37,554 bases of DNA from Chara braunii (taxonomy: Eukaryota > Streptophyta > Charophyceae > Charales > Characeae), in contig BFEA01000306.1 of NCBI GenBank assembly GCA_003427395.1, positions 1,612,016 to 1,649,569 on the forward strand, written 5' to 3'. This document shows positions 29,411 to 37,554 of the stretch, piece by piece. A program made the translations under genes and the position numbers. The notes under the pieces were generated by a model, which saw only the letters and a list, made by a program, of their open reading frames with translations, ran no database searches and was not told the DNA's origin. Within the stretch, counting starts at the first letter, position 1; each line of letters starts with the position of its first letter.

Positions 29411-29599
29411 CTAGTACCTTTGGTGCGTGCGAAAATTGGGAAAAGTGGACGTTTTCCCAAACTCCAAAGTTTCGGAGGGCGGGCCTGACGACGGCTGCCA
29501 TTGATAAATCTGATCGGCGGCCGTCGTTTCATTTCGGCCTCCAAAAAGGTCGGAGGCCCACCGGAGGCCCGCTATTTTCCCACGCGCCAAAGGTACTAG
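29411..29599. mobile_element. 189-bp palindromic MITE with TA target duplication (Tc1/mariner-like)
   Basis: The ends are inverted repeats: CTAGTACCTTTGGTGCGTGC at the left, and the right end read backwards is CTAGTACCTTTGGCGCGTGG. They match at about 24 of 26 positions. The interior also pairs (GACGACGGC..GCCGTCGT; GGCCTCC/GGAGGCC), so the whole element folds. GTACC ends flanked by TA on both sides suggest a TA duplication. A run of 17 A (29605-29621) follows. Confidence 0.8.
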
Positions 29600-29822
29600 T
29601 GGTTAAAAAAAAAAAAAAAAAGGTAATGGGCTTTGACACGTAGGGACGATGCACAGACATCAAGGAATGACTCTTTTTTTTCTACAACTAAAACCACCAC
29701 TCAAACGACACCTGCACTGTTCATTTTTCTTGTCTACAAGTACCAGGGCAAAATCTGCAGTGCCCAGGCCCTGTAGAGGTTCAGTGGGTAAGAGTACCAA
29801 TGGTTTTAACAAGGACACTTAC

Positions 29823-30005
29823 CTTCGTTCCATTCACAACCTTTCAGAGGATCGACCACCAGCAAGACCAGGTCACATTCCTTCAGGACATTTAGTGACT
29901 TCTGGCGTTTCTTCTCCCCCAGCGTACCTTGCTCGTCTATACCAGCTGTGTCAAACAACTTCACGGGCCCAACACTGTGCAGCTCCATAAATGCTATCTT
30001 CGTGT
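29823..30005 (-). CDS. Internal exon of a HydF-like GTPase gene (host gene, partial)
   Basis: The 183-nt exon has an AG acceptor after TACTAATGTAG (phase 1, completing an Asp codon) and a strong GAAG|GTAAGT donor. It encodes 61 residues: TKIAFMELHSVGPVKLFDTA GIDEQGTLGEKKR..., then CDLVLLVVDP. The pattern K..MEL...GPV...DTAGID..G.LG..R..K....DL..LVVD is that of the GTPase domain of HydF, the [FeFe]-hydrogenase H-cluster maturation GTPase, covering switch I to G3 (DTAG) and the following strand. P-loop and NKxD exons are not visible in the window; introns must be long or the gene is partly lost. Another TrmE-Era-EngA-like GTPase is the alternative. Confidence 0.6.
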
Positions 30006-30716
30006 CTACATTAGTACACACCGACAACGCCGCACCAACACGTCCAACAGGGCAGACAACCACACCCAAGAGACCACCGTATTAACATCTGACTGATCCA
30101 ATACATTTTCCATAAGTCCGCAACCAACTTACCCCAAGCATTGTGAATAACAGCACCCCATGCACCTCCCATCAATCTTTTTTTTGATAGGGTGACAGCC
30201 CTGAGATATCATCATCGAACTAACCGGCCCAAGGTAATTCCGAAGGTCTGCATTTCAACACATAGAATCATTCACCATGAATACAGATAATGAAATCTCC
30301 ACCTTTCTCGAAACAGACTGGGTGTATCAAATGTAATTTGAAATGAGAGCGCCACCAATAGTGCTCTCTGTATAAGGTTGACAGCCCACCATTATCTCCC
30401 TCCAAGTAAATGGAGAAGGAAAGCTACCATTCCAAGTTTCCAAATCAAGTTTCCTTAGTTTGTATGGAAGGCACTGCGACTCCCAGCTCGCTAGGAAACC
30501 GTGTTGCAAGGGACCTGACTGTCCACAACTTGCCAGAGTGTATCACAATGCATGCCACGTTACCAATCACACAGATTATGAACCATCACACAGCACAAAG
30601 TAGAGATGAGATGTGAACCAAGATGCGCAGCTCATATGATCTCCAACACATTATAAGAGTATCTCGAGTTCAAGAACCAACAGTGCGATATGTCTCTCCT
30701 TCTCATACAACTGCAA
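30006..30716. other. Non-coding or intronic region; no further exon recognised
   Basis: A short minus-strand frame at 30327-30509 (LRKLDLETWNGSFPSPFTWR) has no confident match. If the HydF-like exon belongs to a live gene, this is probably an upstream intron. Confidence 0.3.
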
Positions 30717-31262
30717 TGTGAGGCCTGGCTCATCCAGCGCCACCTCTCAACAAGAAGTTAAACGCAGAGCAGGTATGTCTCCACCATAGCCAACATCGTA
30801 CACCTGCCCCTTCTCTCTCTCTCGCCCTCAAGATCTCTGTCTCAGTTCTCTTCTCTCATCATGCATGCACACTCCTTCTACGAGAATCTACTTTGAATGC
30901 TACTCACTGAAGACTAATTACTAACCCTCTAACTACATTAACTAGTTAGGGCAGCTATGGCTGCTACTTGCAAACCAGCGCCCAGCCTTCTTCCTCTCTT
31001 AGCGCAGCTCCTCCTGCCAGCGCTCACCCAGCCAGCCAGCGCACAAGTGCCTTCAGCACTTCCACGCCTGAATGCCACTGGGGATCTGTCTTCAAGGGAG
31101 GCTAGCCTNCTTCTTTATACTGCTGGCCTCCCTTTGCGAGGTCTGNATTGGCACTTNGGGCCTCCTTCANTCCCAGACCTCCGCATGGTGTGTGTCCCAG
31201 TACTTTCCCTTCAGGGTCTGCTGCTGCTGCGGCCATCTGGCCTGAATTTTGGACTTGATGCC
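30717..31262 (+). repeat. Dispersed copy of insert-type repeat with donor-like site
   Basis: GGCCTGGCTCATCCAGCGCC and GAGCAGGTATGTCTCCACCAT (30770-30790) parallel GGCCTGGCTCAGCCAGTG and ATCAGGTAAGTGTCCACCAT at 7204-7268. The AGCGCCCAGCC..TTAGCGCAGC wording (30975-31010) parallels 12340-12400. Single N occur at 31109, 31146, 31157 and 31170. Frames here are not credible genes. Confidence 0.45.
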
Positions 31263-31324
31263 TGAATCTAGACTCTCCCTTTGACTTGAATCTTGACTGG
31301 GACTTTATCCTTTGGACTTCCTTT

Positions 31325-31429
31325 GAACAGACACACCTACTGCTCGAACAGACACACATACTGCACGAACAGACACACATACTGCACGAACAGACACATC
31401 TACTACTCAAACAGACATGACCTGCACAT
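31325..31429. repeat. 21-bp tandem repeat, five copies
   Basis: GAACAGACACACATACTGCAC-type units start at exactly 31325, 31346, 31367, 31388 and 31409. Confidence 0.9.
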
Positions 31430-31487
31430 CCCCTGGATGAACAGATGTGACTCCCATATCTGAATATTACAACTGTTCGTCCAGGGG
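31424..31487. repeat. Inverted repeat with 15-bp arms
   Basis: CCCCTGGATGAACAG (31424-31438) pairs with CTGTTCGTCCAGGGG (about 31473-31487) with one mismatch, around a roughly 34-nt loop. It overlaps the end of the 21-bp repeat. Confidence 0.75.
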
Positions 31488-31690
31488 CACAACTGTGACC
31501 TTTAGCATCGACTTTCACTTTAGTTAGGATGTGACTTTTGACCCAGAGAACATGCCTGTTGATCTGCTTTTCACGAGTTGGGGTTCTGGGCGAGTGACCC
31601 CACTATATTGCATTCGTCAAACAGGGTCTGAATCGGGTAAAGGCCCTTTTACTCTCGCCGGCCTAGTTTCGAAGTCCTCTGAGAAAACCT
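31488..31690. other. Region downstream of element C; LTR not identified
   Basis: The stretch where the 3' LTR of element C should begin. I see no polypurine tract or TG...CA boundary, so the 3' end of C may be truncated. Confidence 0.3.
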
Positions 31691-32304
31691 TCATCTATCT
31701 ATAATATTTATTCCTCTTCTCGCTCTTTCATAAGCGGATACAATATGAGGCGCAGACTCAATTAATTCTTCTCTTGTGAACCAGCGATCTTCACTTGGGT
31801 CCTGATATGCAAATCTTACTTTGTATTGTTGTTGGGGTCTGCCTCTACATCCAGTTTGAAGAGTGCTTTCAGCAACAATCTTATCCATGTCATATTTCCC
31901 ATCCATACTAGGAGGCATCGTCGATCTGCGACTGGGAAACAACTCATTTGTTACGCAAGGTAAAAGCTTTGAGGTGTGGAATACTGGATACGTATGCAAA
32001 TGTAGAGGAATCTCAATTACATAAGAAGGTCCATCCACATCTCCAATCACATCAAGAACTTGCCAAGGTCCTTTGTAAGCTGGAAATAACTTTTGGGAGA
32101 TGTTCTATTCAGGAACAAACTCTTTAGACTTAAACCATACCAGATCACCTACAGCGAACTGAGAAGGTCTTTTGTGCTTATTTACCTGTTGAATCATCTG
32201 ATGTTGTGCTTTGACAATATTTTCCTTTACCTTTTCAATGTCTTTCTGGTATTGAATAGCAAATTCACTAGTTCATAGTGAAAGCTTATGCACTTGATCA
32301 GGGT
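31691..32304 (-). pseudogene. pol: Integrase C-terminus and chromodomain of element C
   Basis: Minus-strand frames give KLFPAYKGPWQVLDVIGDVD, GPSYVIEIPLHLHTYPVFH, TSKLLPCVTNELFPSRR, MPPSMDGKYDMDKIVAE and a chromodomain-like tail QYKVRFAYQDPSEDRWFTRE ELIESAPHIVSAYERARR. The frame ends with a stop at 31691. A TAG at 32105-32107 and frame changes separate this from the integrase core. Confidence 0.75.
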
Positions 32305-33492
32305 TTAGTCGATCAATAGGCCTGCGCGGACGCCATCCCAAATGTAACTCCATCGGAGTCTTGCATGTGGACAGATGAACAAAGTTGTTATAGGCACTAG
32401 CAACTTTTGGCAAATGTTCATCCCAATCAATCTGGTCGGTATGTGCATGCGCAATGTTTGTTGCAGAATTTTGTTCATTTGCTCAGTCTGGCCATTTGTC
32501 TCAGGATGTCTGCCTGATGACATAGTCAATTTAGAGCCATAAATGTTCATTAGTTGCTGCCATTGTTCACTTGTGAACCTTGTGTCTCTGTCACTCACAA
32601 TTGTCAAGGCATGCCCATAGTCTTTCACCCAATGGTTTAAGAACTCCCGGATTACCAGTTCCATTTTTGCTTCCACTGGTAAAGCTACGAAGACAGCATA
32701 CTTACTAAATTTGTCGACGATGACCATGACTTGCGTCTTTCCATTCCTGCTTTTTATCTTGGTGTCCATAAAGTCCATGGACACAGAGTCTCCTGGACCG
32801 GTTGGAATAGGCAGAGGCTTAAGTAGACCAAGGGGAGGCTGCGTGGTGCTCTTATTTCTTTGGCACACTTGACAGCCCTGCACATATGCAATGCGGTCGG
32901 GTTTCATGCGAGGCCAGGTGTAGGAACGCAAAAGGTTTGCAGTCTTCTTCCACCCGAAATGGCCTTCGGTGTCGTGACACTCTCCCAAAATCAGACTTTT
33001 GATTTCTTCCACATTTGGAATACAAAGCCTATCGTGCACATTTGTTCTTTCGAACAACAGTCCCTGTGTTATACGATAGTTAGGAAACTCTTGAGGCGCT
33101 TCTTGTATACGCTTAATCATTGCGCCATAAACAGGATCTGTGGAATGCGCATTCCTAATTTTTTCTTGCCAATTGGTGCCCACATCTAGATATGTTACAA
33201 TGGCACCAAAGAAATCAGATCTTCGACTTAGAGCGTCAGCAACAACGTTATACTTACCCTTAACTGGCTTCAACTCAAAATCATATTGATCAATCTCAGC
33301 GGCCCACCTAGTCAACTTAGGTGTCATCCGGGCCTGCGTCTTGAGCCAACGAACTGTCTCATGACCCGAGTGCACTTTGAAGTGGCGCCCTAAGAGATAG
33401 TGTCGCCAGTGATCCAGGGTTTCCCGAAGAGCAAACAACTCTCTCTCATACGTAGAAGCGGCGACTTTCTCATTAGGCAGTTGTCGGGACAT
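32305..33492 (-). pseudogene. pol: RNase H and integrase of element C
   Basis: Open from the EFMSRQLPNEKVAAS region. RNase H: ERELFALRETL, KVHSGHETVRWL, VADALSRRSD; the third acidic position reads Gly (GGT) in HSGHE, where HTDH or HSDH is usual. Integrase: finger ECHDTEGHFGW plus GCQVCQRN (HHCC complete), core MDFMDTK, VSDRDTRF, NGQTEQMN (DDE complete). A frameshift near 32437 garbles the last about 45 residues; the true continuation (WDEHLPKVASAYNN...) is in another frame. Confidence 0.85.
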
Positions 33493-34479
33493 AAACTCAA
33501 CAAGCCTGTATCCATTCCCATCGTCCTATTGGAGTACAACGCCTATCCTATACTGACTACCGTCGGTTGTGACGACAAAGGGCAAAGAAGGATCAGCGAC
33601 TTTTAGAACCGGATCGTTAATCAGACATTTCTTCAAGCGTTTAAACGAGGTTGTACACACTGAATCCCACTTCCAGATTGTTTATTTCTTAAGCAATCTC
33701 CGAAGGGGAGCAGTAATTATCGTGAAGTGTCTTACAAATTTTCGATAATAATTGGCTAACCCAAGGAACGACCGCAATTCAGTCAAAGTGCGTGGGTTAG
33801 GCCAATCGCGAATTGCCACAATCTTCGTGTCTTCCGGTTTGATTCCATCACCATCAAGTACATGCCCTAGATATAAAACCTGACGCTTAGCCCATTCACA
33901 CTTCTTTGGGTTTAGTTTCAACTTTGCCTCACGCAATTTATTTAGCACAAGTCGAAGGTGCTCGCAATGTTATTTCAAATCTTTACTGAAAATCAAAATA
34001 TCATCAAGATATATTACAACAAATTTATCAAGCCATTCACGAAAATATTCATTTATAGTTCTTTGGAAAGTTGCAGGGGTATTCGTAAGACCAAAGGGCA
34101 ACACAATGAACTCAGAGTGCCCATACCTTGTTCGAAAGGCAGTCTCGTATTGGTCTTCTGGCTCTACCTCAATCTGATGATAACCAGATTTCAAATCAAT
34201 CTTTGTGAAATACTTACAACCCTGCACCCTATCCAACAAATCGTCTATTCGTGGTAGTGGCTCGGCATTTTTTATTGTTATATCATTTAACCTTCTATAA
34301 TCTATACACATGCGTACCCCACCATCTTTCTTCGGCACAAATAGCACAGGCGCACCGTAGGGCGGGGAGCTAGGCCTTATCCATCCTTTTTCTAGCATCT
34401 CATCAAGCTGGGTTCGCAGTTCGTCCAACTGTTTAGGTGACATTCTATATATAGGCCCCTTAGGAATTTGACTTCCTTA
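33493..34479 (-). pseudogene. pol: Reverse transcriptase and start of RNase H of element C
   Basis: Minus frame: [88 protein letters not shown] (34000-34011), then HLRLVLNKLREAKLKLNP and LRSFLGLANYYRKFVRHF. The same phase is kept throughout, broken by stops at 34477-34479 (TAA), 33970-33972 (TAA), 33682-33684 (TAA) and 33526-33528 (TAG). Catalytic residues are intact. The only lesions I see in this stretch are nonsense codons, so it decayed mainly by point mutation. Confidence 0.85.
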
Positions 34480-34780
34480 AATGATATCAATGCGATGTTT
34501 GATCGGTCTCTCAACTACACCGCTTGGGGCTTCTGCCACATCTGCGAATTTTTCTAGATTTTTTCAACTTCTGGGGACTTGGCCTCTTCTTTAGCTTCAC
34601 CCTCCTTTACTGGGCGCACAAATGCAATAACAACTTGATCATACAAATTATACCTTTTCACATGGCGGGCAAACGCGGGGGCACTCATACAACAATGAGC
34701 TAAGCTGCTTTCCTTAGGGAGCCAACACTCATGATCCCTTAACTTTATATCCGCATCTACAGCTTCACCCCCATCCATTC
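34480..34780 (-). pseudogene. pol: Protease C-terminus and linker of element C
   Basis: Reads MDGGEAVDADIKLRDHECWL, a hydrophilic linker with HVKRYNLYDQVVIAFV, then toward PSGVVERPIKHRIDI before RT. It is offset from the protease frame by a one-base loss near 34780, in what should be the ILLGMD motif. Confidence 0.65.
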
Positions 34781-35173
34781 CTAAAAGAATGTCAAAGGAA
34801 GATCATCTTCCACCAAGAGAGTCAGAGAGTGGAGAACGCGTTCCACCTTCCCCTCTGCTTCGAGCCGGAAGTCTATCTTAACCCCTTCAACATATCTATC
34901 CATTACAGTTACTGTACTATTAGCTAGTTTACTCACCACGGGCTCAGCCAATTGCTTTACCTTAAGTCCGAGACGCAGCTTCTGCAATCCTTTCTTACTG
35001 ATATAGCTGCGAGTCGATCCACTATCAATCATTCCTCCAACTCTTATTTTATTAACTTCAAGATCTGCAATTATTAACTGTCCTCTTCGTTTCTTCATCT
35101 CAGTCCAGGCTTGGCGACGAACGACCAACTCATCACCCATGCCAGCGAGGGATCCACCTAGAGAGGTACACAC
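34781..35173 (-). pseudogene. pol: Aspartic protease (retropepsin) of element C
   Basis: Frame includes KKRRGQLIIADLEVNKIRV, GGMIDSGSTRSYISKKGL (active-site DSG with the following S/T), LRLGLKVKQLAEPV and VVSKLANSTVTVMDRYVEGV, ending VEDDLPLTFF at a stop caused by the frameshift at about 34780. The catalytic motif is DSG rather than DTG, which is functional in retropepsins. It would cleave the Gag-Pol polyprotein. Confidence 0.75.
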
Positions 35174-36139
35174 ACTTACTACCTCTGGACAGTTAACTAG
35201 GTGGGGACTGTCTTCCTCTTCAGTCTCTGCCAGTGGAACCTTCGGATGGGAGGATGTCTTTCTTTCGACATTCGAAGTTCCCGTAGAGGCAACTGAGACC
35301 CCTACTGGCTGTTCCCTTTTAGTATCTTACAGTCTGGACAGTAAGAAACAATGTGGTTGGGGTCAGCACATTTGAGGCACTGATCGACGACTTTCCTTTC
35401 TTGCCAAACTTTCTCTGTGATCCCTAGTTATTTCCAAGGCTCCCCTTCGGGCACGCCTGGATGGGGTGGATATGGTTTGTCCCATGTACCATACCATCCG
35501 CCTCGTCCTCTTCCCTAGGTGGAATTCGAACCTCGGCCGCCTTGCGAGGGACCATTGCCCCTTCCACCTACGTAGTAGCTACCTTCGCCACCACCCCTTT
35601 GGGTACNGGGTCCTCTTCCACCGCGTCCGCGGCCTCCTCTTCCTCGGCCACGTCCTCTTGCTTATCGCCTTCCCCCGCGGGCTGCAACGGCCTCGTAGTC
35701 CCCCTCCTGAATTACCGTGCCGTTGAGTCCTCCCTCCAGACCATTATCTATTTGGTCATAGGAAAGAGTTCAACACCTTCTTCAAAGGTCAGAAGGAGGT
35801 TGTCTTTCCCAGGTATGTTCCCTGAGATTGTGCGGTTCTACCACTTTTTACCCGCTTGCAGATCCTTCCAATAATGGCAGTAATTTGCTTCAGCCAAGAA
35901 GCCAGCATGATCTATAGCGATCTTGTTGAACTTCTCGGAGGTCATCCCCTCTTCCTTTGGAGGGGGTCAGGCAATGCTCTTGCGAAGTTATTGAGGATTT
36001 GAGTAGGAGTCAGTCCATGTTCAGCGCATTGCAAAAATTCATCCATCGTTGCTTTAAGTGCAAACGCACTTTTCCATTTTCGATCCGCAATATTTAAAAT
36101 CAGCATTTCAGTTCGGCGAGCCAGATTCTTATCTTCAAA
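35174..36139 (-). pseudogene. gag: Gag C-terminal half of element C (RGG box and zinc knuckle)
   Basis: Minus-strand frames between 35560 and 35700 encode an arginine-glycine repeat (RGRGRGRGGRGRGGRGP type), an RGG-box RNA-binding tract. CLKCADPNHIVSYC at 35338-35379 is a CX2CX4HX4C zinc knuckle followed by PDC. The capsid end (FEDKNLARRTEMLILNIADR) lies near 36070-36139. Several frame changes occur; a single N is at about 35607. Confidence 0.7.
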
Positions 36140-36568
36140 TCATTCTCTTACTGCCTTAAAGAAATCTTCGATTCTTGTTTGCTGTGAATATTCGATCATG
36201 GTTTGGCAGTTTGCTTCTTTTTGCAACGAAATGGCGCAGCTCATCGCATTGTCGGCCATGCACGAAGTGGCCATCAACACTCTATCCCAATACGGGATGC
36301 GCTGACCGTACACATAGGACTCTACGGCCGCAATCCAATGTAAGACACTTTCCTCTCTCTTGCCGGTGTAGGTCCACGACACTTTATCTTTAATTTTCCT
36401 CACATCCCCACTGTCTTCTCGCAACACTCCTTTTCCTTTCTTATCACCATCACCCCCATCTCCGTCTCCATCTCCTCCTCCGCCATCGTTGCCACGAACT
36501 ATCTTCTCAATCACGGCCGAAGTAAAGGTTTGTGTAATATGGTTATCTAATTTCTGAATGTATGACTA
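36140..36568 (-). pseudogene. gag: Gag capsid region of element C
   Basis: Frame: VIEKIVRGNDGGGGDGDGDG (Gly/Asp-rich linker), DKVSWTYTGKREESVLHWIA, VESYVYGQRIPYWDRVLMAT, SLQKEANCQTMIEYSQQTR. This is typical of the capsid-like gag domain. A TGA at 36140-36142 and a TAG at 36566-36568 interrupt the phase, which otherwise continues on both sides. Confidence 0.7.
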
Positions 36569-37293
36569 TATGTGCTGATCAACGTCCTTTGCGGACTTCT
36601 GTAGAAAGGTGTTCCAGACTCCCTCAAACTCATACTGGTGGGTCTCAACTTTCTGCAAAGTTATGTTCATTGATTCTAACTCTTGCTTTGTATGTAGGAC
36701 TGTTTCTATTAAGAGGGCTAGTTTTTCTTCTGTTGCAACTTGCTTATCTTTTTTATCCTGCAGTTCTCTTTGTAGCCTTGCGCCCTCGATTTGCAGTCTT
36801 TTCCTTTCATCCAGTTCTTGCAGTTTTGCTGCTAACATTTTCATATGCAGTTCTGCAAGAGTTCCTTTTCCCTTTGATCCTTAATGGATGCCAGTTTTGC
36901 AACGAACGTATCTCTTTCCTCCTCCGTCTCTTCAATTCGGTCGCCGGAATAGGCATATTGGTTATACCAATCCAGCGGTTTAACCTGGAGTTCCCCACCT
37001 GTCTGGCTAGTCTCTCCCGTTTCCGTTTGCTGCCTCATGAGTCTATCTCCTTCATCATCGAGCTCTTCTTATTCTTCAATAGTCTGCAATTCTTCTTTCA
37101 ATTCCCTTTCCAACTTTTCTCTCATTTCTTTCTTCATTCTCTCTTCTTCTATCTGCACTTTCTTCTTTATTTCTTCTTCTTTTTGTTTTTTTCTTTCTTC
37201 TTTTTCTTTCTTTTTTTCAGCCTGGCGGCGTTCCACTTCAGCCTGTTCTGCAGGCGTGGGCCCTGGCTTCACAGCACCAGATCTCATCATCAT
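36569..37293 (-). pseudogene. gag: Gag N-terminal coiled coil of element C
   Basis: A candidate start is the ATG triplet at 37285-37293 (MMMRSGAVKPGPTPAEQAEV). A very long charged coiled coil follows (EVERRQAEKKKEKEERKKQK ...). Then, after a TAA at 37069-37071, come the motifs LQVKPLDWYNQYAYSGD and KLASIKDQREKELLQN. After a frameshift near 36845 it continues MLAAKLQELDERKRLQIEG, LALLIETVLHTKQELESMN. It would be the structural N-terminus of the particle protein. Low-complexity Lys/Glu codons explain part of the length. Confidence 0.65.
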
Positions 37294-37554
37294 TCGGGAG
37301 GTGCAGATTCTCCCAAAACCCAGGGGAAAGAAGACTCTAAAGAGGGGCCCCAACAAGACAGAAAGGGCCAGTAATCCTTGCATGGGATAGTCATCCATGG
37401 TGGATGACAGCACAAGTAGTCCTCCGCTGGTCCACCAAGAGACCACCCCCAAACTACTACTGAACTTTGTCTAACGTGGATGAGATGCTGTTGTTTTTTT
37501 TATCCCAAACTCTGGGAATCGCTGTTTTAACAATAACGAATTTCAGACAATAAA
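37294..37554 (-). other. Leader of element C, no PBS seen
   Basis: Right-hand window edge upstream of gag of C. The open frame extends into it but lacks a clear start. No LTR end or primer site is recognisable. Confidence 0.35.

Larger units (their letters stand above)
31691..37554 (-). mobile_element. Ty3/gypsy chromovirus element C (internal region, antisense)
   Basis: On the minus strand, from right to left: coiled-coil gag, capsid, RGG box, zinc knuckle, protease, RT, RNase H, integrase and chromodomain. Protein sequence and gag architecture differ clearly from A and B, so it is a separate family. The 5' LTR must lie beyond the right window edge. Stops and frameshifts occur throughout. 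Confidence 0.85.

Noticed and set aside
31102-31518. Cys-rich minus-strand frame (CVCSCSM repeats)
   Set aside because: Direct consequence of the 21-bp tandem repeat being a multiple of three; contains N and no start context.
1-37554. CRISPR arrays, prokaryotic operons, rRNA
   Set aside because: The repeats have no spacer-repeat regularity of CRISPR, and all large coding remnants are eukaryotic LTR retrotransposons.

Overview
This is a eukaryotic, plant-lineage repeat-rich window, essentially a nest of decayed Ty3/gypsy LTR retrotransposons with one recognisable host-gene exon. The initiator-tRNA-Met type primer binding site, the chromodomain-bearing integrases and the splice-signal style all fit a streptophyte. 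From memory of the retrotransposon families the best match is the charophyte alga Chara braunii; that identification is recollection and was not checked.

Layout. Element A (+ strand, about 1-21014): the end of its 5' LTR (1-219), a leader with a duplicated primer binding site, a CCACGTCAGCA minisatellite (876-1081), gag (1089-2705) ending on a textbook -1 frameshift signal, and the start of pol. Element A is then split by about 12.8 kb of mostly non-coding DNA (about 3335-16157). It resumes with protease, reverse transcriptase, RNase H, integrase and chromodomain (16158-19830), a polypurine tract and an intact 1169-bp 3' LTR (19846-21014).

The 12.8-kb insert has palindrome-dense blocks near both ends (about 3765-5720 and 15125-16140). 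Its middle (6300-13750) is built from diverged copies of a unit containing an (AAT)n array and a splice-donor-like signal. It also holds two short MITE copies flanking an antisense LTR fragment, and a tRNA-like pol III box pair.

Element B (+ strand, 21015-27461) is a related chromovirus. Its gag is fused in frame to protease by an internal deletion; it carries four in-frame TAG stops and several frameshifts, and ends in a 1238-bp LTR. It has no 5' LTR in the window, which suggests that element A inserted into its leader. A partial LTR in inverted orientation (27462-28210) follows directly.

From 28211 to 31690 lies host-like DNA: short duplications, a 189-bp palindromic TA-flanked MITE (29411-29599), and on the minus strand a 183-bp exon (29823-30005) resembling the HydF-type GTPase domain with clean splice sites.

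Element C (minus strand, 31691 to the window end) is a third, more distant Ty3/gypsy chromovirus. It has a coiled-coil gag, an RGG box and CX2CX4HX4C knuckle, a DSG protease, RT with YLDD, RNase H, integrase and chromodomain, and many stops and frameshifts.

No element has an intact gag-pol. The most notable signals are the frameshift cassette in A, a 37-nt exon-like module with branch point and splice sites conserved on the antisense strand of three LTR copies, the two palindrome arrays in the large insert, and the HydF-like exon.
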